This document shows, piece by piece, positions 1 to 8,606 of a stretch of DNA of 19,160 nt. A program made the translations under genes and the position numbers. The first letter of the stretch is position 1, and each line of letters opens with the position of its first letter. The DNA is from Solirubrobacterales bacterium (lineage in GTDB: Bacteria; Actinomycetota; Thermoleophilia; Solirubrobacterales; Solirubrobacteraceae), in contig JACRMD010000032.1 of assembly GCA_016215085.1 (NCBI GenBank), positions 1,363-20,522 on the forward strand. The letters run 5' to 3'. The notes under the pieces were generated by a model. The model was not told the DNA's origin. It ran no database searches and saw only the letters and a list, made by a program, of their open reading frames with translations.

Positions 1-1
1 C

Positions 2-64
2 GCTATCGCCGTCGGGGACGCCGCCCCCGAGCCCCGCCCCGTCGTCACCGAGGAGCTGCGATGA
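2..64 (+). CDS. deoA: Thymidine/pyrimidine-nucleoside phosphorylase, C-terminal tail only (partial)
   Basis: Only the last 20 codons lie in the window, ending in a TGA that overlaps the next gene's ATG (ATGA at 61-64). The tail reads AIAVGDAAPEPRPVVTEELR. It resembles, from memory, the C-terminus of DeoA-type thymidine phosphorylases, which have an Ala-Ile start, an Asp, then Ala-Pro-Glu and a Pro-x-Val. This family splits thymidine or deoxyuridine into base and deoxyribose-1-phosphate. The neighbours, an adenosine deaminase-family gene and a BMP-type nucleoside importer, fit a nucleoside salvage operon. The reading frame and translational overlap are seen directly. The family name rests on a very short match and on context, so it is moderately supported. 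Confidence 0.55.
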   Translation, partial: AIAVGDAAPEPRPVVTEELR

Positions 65-1047
65 GCCTGCCCGACGTCCCCAAGGCCGAGCTGCACGTCC
101 ACCTGGAGGGCACGGCCAAGCCGCGGCTCATCCGCAAGATCGCCCAGCGCAACGGGCTGCCGCTGCCCGAGGGGCTGTTCGCCGACGAGCACACCTACGA
201 CTTCGAGGACTTCCTCGACTTCCTGCGCAAGTACGACCTCGCCGCGAGCGTCATCCGCACCGGCGAGGACTACCGGGACATCACCTACGAGTACCTGCGC
301 GACTGCGCCGCCGAGGGCACGGTCTACGTCGAGCTGATCTCCTCGCCCGACCACGCCGCCGAGGTCGGCCTCAGCGACGCCGAGCACTTCGCGGCGATCG
401 CGCAGGGCATCGACGACGCGCGCGACCACTTCGGCATCGAGGCGCGCATCCTGTCCTCCGGGGTGCGCAACTTCGGCGTCGAGGCCGTCGAGGACGTCGC
501 GCGCCGCACGGTCGCCGAGGGCCACCCCTACGTCGTGGGCTTCAACATGGCCGGCGCCGAGGACGGCTTCCCGCCGCTCGACTACCAGCGGGCGTTCGAG
601 ATCGTCACCGAGGCCGGCCTCGGCTGCGCCGTGCACGCCGGCGAGCACTTCGGCCCCGAGTCGATCCGCGGCGCGCTGCAGCTGCCCGGCGTCACGCGCA
701 TCTCGCACGGCGTGCGCGCGATCGAGGACCCCGAGCTGGTCAAGGAGCTCGCCGACCGGGGGATCGTGCTCGAGGTCTGTCCGACGTCGAACGTCGTGCT
801 GCGCGTCTTCCCCGACTACGCGAGCCATCCGCTGCCGCAGCTGCGCGCGGCCGGCATCCCGGTGACGCTCGGCTCCGACGACCCGCCGTACTTCCACACC
901 TCGATCGGCCACGAGTACGAAGTCGCCGGTGAGCAGCTGGATTGCGACCGAACCGCCCTCCTGGACATCACCAGGACGGCGCTCGATGCCGCATTCTCGG
1001 ACGATCAGGTGCTGGCCGGCCCCCGCTCCCGCCTCCCGGCGGAGTAA
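61..1047 (+). CDS. add: Adenosine deaminase family protein
   Basis: A 328-residue metal-dependent amidohydrolase that would deaminate adenosine or deoxyadenosine to inosine or deoxyinosine in the cytosol. The zinc-site His-x-His is at H12/H14 (ELHVHLEG). The catalytic segment HAGEHFG carries H192 and E195, the SHG motif has H216, and the metal-binding Asp motif GSDDP has D273/D274. The order and spacing are those of the adenosine deaminase superfamily. The start is an ATG overlapping the upstream stop by 4 bases, implying translational coupling. Related members deaminate adenine or aminodeoxyfutalosine. The SDDPPYF segment is also found in adenine deaminase-like proteins, so the exact substrate is uncertain. 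The nucleoside phosphorylase tail upstream and nucleoside importer downstream favour a nucleoside. The last about 15 residues (AGPRSRLPAE) are short for the family. Confidence 0.88.
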   Translation: MSLPDVPKAELHVHLEGTAKPRLIRKIAQRNGLPLPEGLFADEHTYDFEDFLDFLRKYDLAASVIRTGEDYRDITYEYLRDCAAEGTVYVELISSPDHAAEVGLSDAEHFAAIAQGIDDARDHFGIEARILSSGVRNFGVEAVEDVARRTVAEGHPYVVGFNMAGAEDGFPPLDYQRAFEIVTEAGLGCAVHAGEHFGPESIRGALQLPGVTRISHGVRAIEDPELVKELADRGIVLEVCPTSNVVLRVFPDYASHPLPQLRAAGIPVTLGSDDPPYFHTSIGHEYEVAGEQLDCDRTALLDITRTALDAAFSDDQVLAGPRSRLPAE

Positions 1048-1118
1048 CCTGCCGCCGCGGCTCCGGCTCTCTCCCCGCGCGGCCGGCGCCATTCGTTCCC
1101 GTCACGGAGGAAGCACAC

Positions 1119-2177
1119 GTGCTCGCAGTCTCCCGCCGCCTGGCCCTGCTCGCGCTGGTCGCCATGGCACTGTTCGGCATCGCCGCCTGCGGCGATGACG
1201 ACGACAGCTCGTCATCGTCCGGCTCCGCCACCACCCAGGAGCAGCCCGCCGGCAAGAAGATCAAGGTCGGCCTCGTCACCGACATCGGCGGCCTCAACGA
1301 CCGCTCGTTCAACGCGCTGGCCAACAAGGGCCTCCAGCAGGGCAAGTCCGAGCTGGGCGTCGACGTCCGCGTCATCACCTCGAAGTCCAACGCGGACTAC
1401 GTCCCGAACCTCTCGACCCTCGCCCAGCAGAAGTACGACCTCGTCATCGGGGTCGGCTTCCTGATGGCCGAGGCCACCGAGACCGTCGCCAACAAGTTCC
1501 CGAACACGAAGTTCGCGATCATCGACGTCTCGCAGCAGGGCATGAAGACCAAGCCCAAGAACGTCCAGGGCCTGCTCTTCAAGGAGAACGAGGCCGGCTA
1601 CCTGGCCGGGTACCTCGCCGGCCTGTACGCGAAGGACAACAACATCAACACGGTGTCGACCGTCGGCGGCCAGAAGATCCCGCCCGTGGACCACTACATC
1701 GCGGGCTTCCAGGCCGGCGCCAAGGCCGCCAACTCGTCGATCAAGACGCTCAACGGCTACTCGCAGGACTTCGTCGACCAGGCCAAGTGCAAGGAGCTGG
1801 CGCTCAGCCAGATCGCGCGCGGCTCGGGCGTCGTCTTCCAGGTCGCCGGCCAGTGCGGCCTCGGCGCGCTCGACGCGGCCAAGCAGGAGGGCAAGCAGGG
1901 CATCGGCGTCGACGCCGACCAGGCCTACCTCGGCTCGCACGTGCTGACCTCGGCCACCAAGAAGGTCGACGTCGCGGTGTTCGACTCGATCAAGGACGCG
2001 CAGGCCGACCAGTTCAAGGCCGGCACGGACCGGATCTTCGACGTCAAGACCGACGGCGTGGGCATCGGCAAGATCAGCTCGGCCGGCGCCAAGTACCAGG
2101 CCGACGTCGACAAGATCAAGGCGCAGATCGCCAGCGGCGAGCTGACCGACATCCCCGACACCGTCGGCGGCAAGTAG
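1119..2177 (+). CDS. BMP-family substrate-binding lipoprotein of nucleoside ABC importer
   Basis: A 352-residue extracytoplasmic lipoprotein that captures the substrate for the ABC importer encoded just downstream. I chose the GTG start at 1119 because GGAGG lies at 1106-1110 and a lipoprotein signal follows at once: positively charged N-terminus, hydrophobic stretch, and lipobox G-I-A-A-C with C24 as the lipidated residue. An Asp/Ser-rich linker (about 25-46) leads to the binding domain, which opens KIKVGLVTDIGGLNDRSFN, the typical start of the BMP/PnrA/TmpC family. FKENEAGYLAGYLAGLYA is another family hallmark. Characterised members bind purine nucleosides, and the adjacent deaminase and phosphorylase genes agree. 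The gap after the deaminase is 71 bases with no obvious terminator; the gap to the ATPase is 17 bases. Confidence 0.92.
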   Translation: MLAVSRRLALLALVAMALFGIAACGDDDDSSSSSGSATTQEQPAGKKIKVGLVTDIGGLNDRSFNALANKGLQQGKSELGVDVRVITSKSNADYVPNLSTLAQQKYDLVIGVGFLMAEATETVANKFPNTKFAIIDVSQQGMKTKPKNVQGLLFKENEAGYLAGYLAGLYAKDNNINTVSTVGGQKIPPVDHYIAGFQAGAKAANSSIKTLNGYSQDFVDQAKCKELALSQIARGSGVVFQVAGQCGLGALDAAKQEGKQGIGVDADQAYLGSHVLTSATKKVDVAVFDSIKDAQADQFKAGTDRIFDVKTDGVGIGKISSAGAKYQADVDKIKAQIASGELTDIPDTVGGK

Positions 2178-2194
2178 GACCACTGAAGGACCTG

Positions 2195-3627
<1,433 letters not shown>

Positions 3628-3631
<4 letters not shown>

Positions 3632-4872
3632 GCACCGACGCGACCCCGGCACCCGGCGGTGCGCCCGCCGGCCCCGCCGGCGGCGGCGGCGCGACCGTCG
3701 GCGCGCGCCTCACCGAGACGCTGCGCGAGGGCGGCCCGCTCGTCCCCGTCATCACCGTCCTGCTCGCCTTCCTGGCCGGCGGCGTCGTCGTGGCCCTCAC
3801 CGGCCACGACCCGCTGGCGACCTACAAGGCGGTCTTCGAGGGCAGCGGCCTGAACTGGCTGCTGCCGTGGGTGACCGGCGAGGACCGCGACGTCGCCGCG
3901 ACCAACCTGCAGCAGACGCTGATCATCACCGCGCCGCTGATCCTCGTCAGCCTCGCGGTCGGCTACGCGTTCCGGGCGGGCCTGTTCAACATCGGCGGCA
4001 CCGGCCAATACATCGCCGGCTCGGTGATCGCCGTGTGGATCGGCTCGACGATGGCCGGCCTGCCGGGCTGGCTGCACATCGTCCTGGCGATGGTGGGCGC
4101 GACGCTCGCGGGCGCGGTGTGGGGCGGCATCTCGGGCGGCCTGCGGGCCACCACGGGGGCCAACGAGGTCATCACCACCATCATGCTCAACTACATCGCG
4201 CGGTGGGTGGCGATCTTCCTCTTCGGGCTCGGCGGGCCCCTGCAGAACTCCGCGCAGCCCGACGTCCCGGTGTCCAACGACGTCGTCAACGACGCGAAGC
4301 TGCCGGTCTTCTGGGGCGACCCCGAGCTGCAGGGCCTGCACATCGGCATCTTCGTCGCGCTCGCCGCGGCCGTCGTCTACTGGGTGCTGCTCAACCGCTC
4401 CAAGAAGGGCTTCGAGGCCCGCGCGGTGGGCTTCAACCCCGAGGCCGCGCGCTACAGCGGCATCGCGGTCGGCAAGACGTACTTCCTGGTCATGGCGACC
4501 TGCGGCGCGCTGGCCGGCCTCGCCGGCTCGCTGGACGTGCTCGGCTGGCAGTTCCGCATCGCCACCAACGACGTGCAGGCCACCGAGCTGGGCTTCCTCG
4601 GCATCGCGGTCGCGCTGCTGGGCCGCAACCGCGCCTTCGGCACGTGCGTGGCCGCGCTGCTGTTCGGCGCGCTGCTGAGCGGCACCTCGGTGCGCAACCT
4701 CGACCCGTCCGTGTTCCCGCCCGAGCTGGCCCAGAACCTGACGCGCATCATCCAGGGCCTCGTCGTGCTGATCGTCTCCGCCGACGTGCTCATCGCCATG
4801 GTGTTCAAGCGCGTCCGGCGCCGCCGCGAGGGCGCGCCGGTGGGCGCCGCCCCGGCGGAGGTGACGGTGTGA
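3628..4872 (+). CDS. ABC transporter permease, BMP/nucleoside type (first permease)
   Basis: A 414-residue inner-membrane permease of the branched-chain amino acid/sugar/nucleoside permease family (BPD_transp_2, YufP/NupP-like). A Gly/Pro/Ala-rich cytoplasmic N-terminus (1-35) precedes several hydrophobic spans, including PLVPVITVLLAFLAGGVVV. Family motifs are FRAGLFNIGGTGQYIAGSV, where substrate-path helices start, and TGANEVITTIMLNYIA, the likely cytoplasmic coupling loop that touches the ATPase. LGFLGIAVALLGRN near the C-terminus is also typical. The tail is basic (KRVRRRREG), as expected for the cytoplasmic side. The GTG start overlaps the ATPase stop by 4 bases and the TGA overlaps the next permease start, so the three genes are translationally coupled. 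It probably pairs with the next gene as a heterodimer. Confidence 0.92.
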
Positions 4873-6125
4873 GCGTCGCCCGGCAGGACTTCACCGAGCG
4901 GCTCTGGGGCTCGTTCAAGCGGCCCGAGGGCCCCGAGCCGTCCCGCAGGAAGGCGTTCGCGCGCGAGCACATCCCCGCCTGGATCGCGATCGCGCTGGGC
5001 TTCCTGGCCTGGCTCATCACGCTGCCGCCGTTCCTGGTCCGCACCTGGATCCCGTCGCTGATCCTCGGCCTCATCGCCTTCACGCTGGCGCTCTCCACCC
5101 TCTACGGCGGCGAGAAGCGCTACGGCGCCTGGGCGATGATCGCCGCGCTCGGAGGGACCGCCGGGGCCTACGGCGCCACGCGCTCGGGCGTCGCCAACCT
5201 CGAGGCCGTCGTCGTGTGGGGCGCGCTCATGGCCGCCATGCTGCGCTACGCGACGCCGCTCACCTTCGCGGCCCTCGGCGGCCTGGTCTCCGAGCGCTCC
5301 GGCGTCGTCAACATCGCGCTCGAGGGCATGATGCTCATGGGCGCGTTCTTCGCCGCGTGGGGCGCCGACAAGAGCGACTCGTGGCTGATCGGCATCCTCG
5401 TCGGCGTCCTGTCGGGCATGGCGCTGGCTTCCATCCACGCCGTCTTCGCGGTCTCGCTGCGCGCCGACCAGATCGTCGTCGGCACGGCGCTGAACTTCAT
5501 CGCGCTGGGGCTCACGGGCTACCTGTACGTCGACATCTACGGCGACCAGGGCACCCCGGACAACCTGCCCCAGGTCCCCGAGCTCAAGCTGCCCACCGAC
5601 TCGCTCGGCTTCATCGGCGAGGCGATCAGCAACCTCAACCTGCTGGTCTGGGGCTCGCTGCTGGCGGTCCTGCTCGTGTGGCTGTACGTGTTCCGCACGA
5701 CCCGCGGCCTGCGGCTGCGCGCGGTCGGCGAGAACCCGCGCGCGGTCGAGACCGTGGGCATCGACGTCTTCAAGATCCGCTACCTGGCCGTCATCGCCTC
5801 CGGCGGCCTGGCGGCCCTGGGCGGCGCCTTCCTCTCCATCGGCTTCGTCCACTCCTTCGGCGAGAACATGACCGCCGGCCGCGGGTTCATCGCGCTGGCC
5901 GCCATGATCTTCGGCCGCTGGCGGCCCTGGGCCACCCTCGGCGCCACGCTCCTGTTCGGCTTCTCCAGCGCCCTGGCGCAGCGCCTGCCCGAGTTCTCCG
6001 AGCAGGCCGCCACGCTCTTCCAGGCGCTGCCGTACGTCCTCACGCTGATCGCGGTCGCGGGCCTCGTCGGCCGCTCGACGCCGCCGGCCGCCGACGGCGT
6101 GCCGTACCAGCGCGAGAGCGGGTAG
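4869..6125 (+). CDS. ABC transporter permease, BMP/nucleoside type (second permease)
   Basis: A 418-residue membrane protein of the same permease family (YufQ/NupQ-like), the partner of the preceding permease. The GTG start at 4869 overlaps the previous stop and has GGAGGTG about 5 bases upstream (4857-4863). An N-terminal cytoplasmic segment is followed by two or three extra hydrophobic spans (about 38-115) before the conserved core. The core holds RYATPLTFAALGGLVSERSG, VVNIALEGMMLMGAFFAAW and the likely coupling loop LRADQIVVGTALNFIALGL. The motif TTRGLRLRAVGENPRAVETVGI is characteristic of second permeases in BMP systems. The next gene begins 38 bases downstream without a clear terminator, so transcription probably continues into the CoA-ligase genes. 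Confidence 0.92.
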   Translation: MSVARQDFTERLWGSFKRPEGPEPSRRKAFAREHIPAWIAIALGFLAWLITLPPFLVRTWIPSLILGLIAFTLALSTLYGGEKRYGAWAMIAALGGTAGAYGATRSGVANLEAVVVWGALMAAMLRYATPLTFAALGGLVSERSGVVNIALEGMMLMGAFFAAWGADKSDSWLIGILVGVLSGMALASIHAVFAVSLRADQIVVGTALNFIALGLTGYLYVDIYGDQGTPDNLPQVPELKLPTDSLGFIGEAISNLNLLVWGSLLAVLLVWLYVFRTTRGLRLRAVGENPRAVETVGIDVFKIRYLAVIASGGLAALGGAFLSIGFVHSFGENMTAGRGFIALAAMIFGRWRPWATLGATLLFGFSSALAQRLPEFSEQAATLFQALPYVLTLIAVAGLVGRSTPPAADGVPYQRESG

Positions 6126-6141
6126 GGTCCAGCGCCGCCAA

Positions 6142-6158
6142 CCTCCCCGAACCGGAGG
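6142..6158 (+). promoter_or_regulatory. Hairpin that can cover the sucC-like ribosome binding site
   Basis: CCTCC (6142-6146) can pair with GGAGG (6154-6158) across a 7-base loop. GGAGG is the ribosome binding site for the TTG start at 6164. A five-pair GC-rich stem would mask it until opened, for example by ribosomes finishing the upstream permease. The pairing is visible; a regulatory role is inference, and such short pairings arise by chance in GC-rich DNA. Confidence 0.3.
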
Positions 6159-6163
6159 CCCTT

Positions 6164-7378
6164 TTGCGCTTCTTCGAATACGAGGCCCGCGAGATCGTCA
6201 AGCGGGCAGGAATCCCCGTCACCGACTACGGCTTCACCACCGACGCGTCCGAGGCCCGCAGCATCGCCGAGCGCATCGGCGGTCCCACGGTCATCAAGTC
6301 CCAGGTGCTCACCGGCGGCCGCATGAAGGCCGGCGGCGTGAAGTTCGCCGACACCCCGGAGGAGGCCGAGCAGCACGCGGCCGACATCCTCCAGCTCGAG
6401 ATCAACGGCCACCAGCCGCGCGGCGTCCTGGTCGACCCCAAGGCGGAGGTCGAGCAGGAGTTCTACGCCGGCGTGGTGTGGGACGGGACGCGCAAGCGCC
6501 CCGTGATGATCTTCTCCCCCGTCGGCGGCATCGACATCGAGCAGGTCGCCGAGGAGCAGCCCGACAAGGTCGGCCGCCGGCACTTCTCGAACATCCTGCC
6601 GTTCGGCGACTTCGAGGCCAAGGAGGTCATCGCCTCCACCGGCGTGACCGGCTCGGACCTCAACAAGCTGGTCCCGATCGTCACGCGGCTGGCCCGGCTG
6701 TTCGTCGACAACGACATGACGCTGGCCGAGATCAACCCGCTCGGCAAGCTCAAGGACGGGTCCTTCGTGGCGCTCGACGCCCACATGGACATGGAGAACG
6801 AGGCGCGCGGGCGGCACAAGAAGCTGCTCAAGGACCTCGGCGTCGGCGACGAGGAGACGCGCCAGGCCCGCGAGGCGACCGAGTTCGAGCTCGCCGGCGA
6901 GGCCGTCGACGCCGCCTCGCACCGCGGCGTGGCCGGCAACGTCACCGAGTTCGACGGCGACCTCGGCCTGGTCATCGGCGCCGGCGGCGGCTCGCTGACG
7001 CTGTTCGACGCCGTGCGCAAGTACGGCGGCCGCCCGGCCAACTACTGCGAGATCGGCGGCAACCCGTCGGTCGAGAAGGCCAAGGGCCTGGCCAAGCTCG
7101 TGCTCTCCAAGCCGGGCGTGGACAAGATCGCCGTGATGATGTCCATCGTGTCGAACACCCGCGTGGACATCGTGGCCCGCGGCGTGATCGCCGCCTGCCT
7201 CGAGCTCGGGTTCGACCCGGCCGAGAAGATCGCCATCTTCCGCATCCCGGGCGCCTGGGAGGAGGAGGGCTTCAAGATCCTCGAGAAGTACGGCGTGGAG
7301 TACGCCGACCGCTCGGTGTCGATGCACGAGGCCGCCCGCCGCGCGGTCGAGAAGATCCAGGGAGGGGTGACGGCGTGA
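6164..7378 (+). CDS. Succinate-CoA ligase beta-like ATP-grasp subunit, divergent
   Basis: A 404-residue homologue of the beta subunit of ADP-forming succinyl-CoA synthetase, which binds nucleotide and acid substrate. The start is TTG at 6164 with GGAGG 5 bases upstream, giving MRFFEYEAREIVKRAGIPV, like the SucC N-terminus. The ATP-grasp part is recognisable (VIKSQVLTGGRMKAGGVKF and LAEINPL). The C-terminal ligase half departs from SucC. The usual NFLDVGGGA is here NYCEIGGNPS (E296-S302 region), and the succinate-loop segment NIFGGIVRCD is here MMSIVSNTRVD (325-335), followed by RIPGAWEEEGFKIL. These changes lie where classical enzymes hold phosphohistidine and acid, so a different acid substrate is plausible. 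It is coupled to the alpha-like gene by GTGA overlap. SucC is the nearest named family, but I would not assign the symbol. Confidence 0.85.
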   Translation: MRFFEYEAREIVKRAGIPVTDYGFTTDASEARSIAERIGGPTVIKSQVLTGGRMKAGGVKFADTPEEAEQHAADILQLEINGHQPRGVLVDPKAEVEQEFYAGVVWDGTRKRPVMIFSPVGGIDIEQVAEEQPDKVGRRHFSNILPFGDFEAKEVIASTGVTGSDLNKLVPIVTRLARLFVDNDMTLAEINPLGKLKDGSFVALDAHMDMENEARGRHKKLLKDLGVGDEETRQAREATEFELAGEAVDAASHRGVAGNVTEFDGDLGLVIGAGGGSLTLFDAVRKYGGRPANYCEIGGNPSVEKAKGLAKLVLSKPGVDKIAVMMSIVSNTRVDIVARGVIAACLELGFDPAEKIAIFRIPGAWEEEGFKILEKYGVEYADRSVSMHEAARRAVEKIQGGVTA

Positions 7379-8304
7379 GCATCCTCGTCGACGAGTCCAC
7401 CACGTTCATCGTCCAGGGCATCACCGGGCGCGAGGCGGTCAACCTCACGCGCGAGTGCCTGGACTACGGCAAGGGCGCCAAGGTCGTCGGCGGCGTCACG
7501 CCGGGCCGCCTGGGCCGCGAGGTCCACGGGGTGCCGGTGTTCGACACCGTCCAACAGGCCGTCCAGGACCATGGCGCCCCCATCGACGGCTCCGTCGTGA
7601 CCGTGCCGCCGGCGTTCACCAAGGACGCCGTGTTCGAGGCGATCGAGAACGGCATCAAGCTCATCGTCATCGTCACCGAGCGCATCCCGCGCCGCGACGT
7701 GGCCGAGATGGTCGAGCTCGCGCAGCTGCGCGGCGCCCGCATCATCGGCCCCAACTGCCTCGGGATCATCGTCCCCGACGTCATCAAGATGGGCGGCATC
7801 GGCGGCCCGGCCAAGGACGCGGCGAAGGCCTACTCCCCCGGCCCGATCGGCGTCATCTCCCGCTCGGGCGGCATGACCACCGAGATGTCCTCGACGCTGA
7901 CCGCGGCCGGCCTCGGCCAGTCCACGGCGGTGTCGATCGGCGGCGACGCGATCATCGGCTCCACCTACGCGGAGCTGATGCCGCTGTTCGAGGCCGACGA
8001 GCAGACGCAGGGCATCGTCATCTACACCGAGCCCGGCGGCCGCATGGAGGCCGAGCTGGCGCGGTGGGTCACCGAGAACGACTCGCGCCTGCCGATCGTC
8101 GCGTTCATGGCCGGCCGGTTCATGGACGAGATGCCCGGCATGAGCTTCGGCCACGCCGGCACGATCGTCGAGGGCAAGGAGGACACCGCCACCGAGAAGA
8201 TCGCCCGCCTCGCCGAGGCCGGCATCACCGTGGCGGAGGAGATCTCGGAGATCCCGGAGATCATGAAGAGCAAGCTCGCGGAGCGTGGGAGCGTGGTGGC
8301 ATGA
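7375..8304 (+). CDS. Succinate-CoA ligase alpha-like subunit, divergent
   Basis: A 309-residue homologue of the alpha subunit, which binds CoA and carries the phosphorylated histidine. The GTG start overlaps the beta stop and has GGAGG at 7361-7365. The N-terminus SILVDESTTFIVQGITGREA is the CoA-binding Rossmann start. VVGGVTPGRLGREVHGVPVFDTV is close to SucD. The active-site His is H260 in FGHAGTIV, and E219 in IYTEPGGRME matches the Glu that contacts phosphohistidine. Departures from SucD include GPNCLGIIVPDVIKMGGIGG for the usual GPNCPGIITP segment and SRSGGMTTEMSSTL for SRSGTLTYE. Catalytic residues are kept, so it should be active with its beta partner on an uncertain acid. The stop overlaps the ATG of the ferredoxin gene (ATGA at 8301-8304), so all three are probably made together. 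Confidence 0.86.
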   Translation: MSILVDESTTFIVQGITGREAVNLTRECLDYGKGAKVVGGVTPGRLGREVHGVPVFDTVQQAVQDHGAPIDGSVVTVPPAFTKDAVFEAIENGIKLIVIVTERIPRRDVAEMVELAQLRGARIIGPNCLGIIVPDVIKMGGIGGPAKDAAKAYSPGPIGVISRSGGMTTEMSSTLTAAGLGQSTAVSIGGDAIIGSTYAELMPLFEADEQTQGIVIYTEPGGRMEAELARWVTENDSRLPIVAFMAGRFMDEMPGMSFGHAGTIVEGKEDTATEKIARLAEAGITVAEEISEIPEIMKSKLAERGSVVA

Positions 8305-8543
8305 GGAAGGACGGCACGTTCATCGGCGTCGAGGTCGACGACGCGGTCGCCGGCGACGCGGCGCTGGCCGCGAAGCTGCGCGAGGTCTGCCCCGTCGACA
8401 TCTACTCCGACGCGGACGGCAGGGTCGACATCGTCGAGGGCAACCTCGACGAGTGCGTGCTCTGCCGCCTGTGCCTCGACGCCTCGCCCGCGGGCACCGT
8501 CAAGGTGCTCAAGCTGTACGACAACGAGGCCGTCCTGGCCTAG
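8301..8543 (+). CDS. Small FixX-like ferredoxin with one predicted [4Fe-4S] site
   Basis: An 80-residue acidic protein with exactly four cysteines: C30 in REVCPVDIY, and C52, C55 and C58 in ECVLCRLCLDASP. This is a Cys-Pro followed by Cys-x2-Cys-x2-Cys. In a two-cluster ferredoxin the last motif would end CxxxCP, but here that position is Ser62-Pro63. So only one [4Fe-4S] cluster can form, with C30 as remote fourth ligand, as in FixX-type proteins (CPxxxY ... CxxCxxC). It should carry electrons in the cytosol. The ATG overlaps the alpha-ligase stop by 4 bases, so it is the last gene of the coupled ligase unit. The context suggests a ferredoxin-dependent 2-oxoacid reaction feeding the CoA ligase, but no such oxidoreductase is in the window. 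Confidence 0.75.
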   Translation: MRKDGTFIGVEVDDAVAGDAALAAKLREVCPVDIYSDADGRVDIVEGNLDECVLCRLCLDASPAGTVKVLKLYDNEAVLA

Positions 8544-8549
8544 CGGCGT

Positions 8550-8589
8550 GGGGGTCGGCCGGCCGCCCGCCGTGGCCGGAGCGACCCCC
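8550..8589 (+). terminator. GC-rich hairpin after the ferredoxin gene, possible terminator
   Basis: A perfect 8-base inverted repeat (GGGGGTCG at 8550-8557, CGACCCCC at 8582-8589) starts 6 bases after the ferredoxin stop. An inner GGCC/GGCC pairing is possible. There is no T-run, as is common in high-GC actinomycetes. It lies within the 63-base gap before the glycosylase and ends 17 bases before its GTG, so it either closes the long operon or weakens read-through. Confidence 0.45.
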
Positions 8590-8606
8590 TCGGCCGTACC
8601 TCCTCC

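Noticed and set aside
942..1118. Longer N-terminus for the BMP lipoprotein, starting at ATG 942
   Set aside because: It overlaps the adenosine deaminase gene in another frame, and the lipoprotein signal and ribosome binding site fit the GTG at 1119.
4452..8154. Long leftward open frames opposite the permeases and CoA-ligase genes
   Set aside because: They are antisense shadows of well-supported coding genes, with no recognisable motifs.
6164..8304. Plain TCA-cycle sucC-sucD
   Set aside because: The C-terminal beta loops and several alpha loops differ from the SucCD consensus, and the ferredoxin coupling is unusual, so it is named as a divergent homologue.
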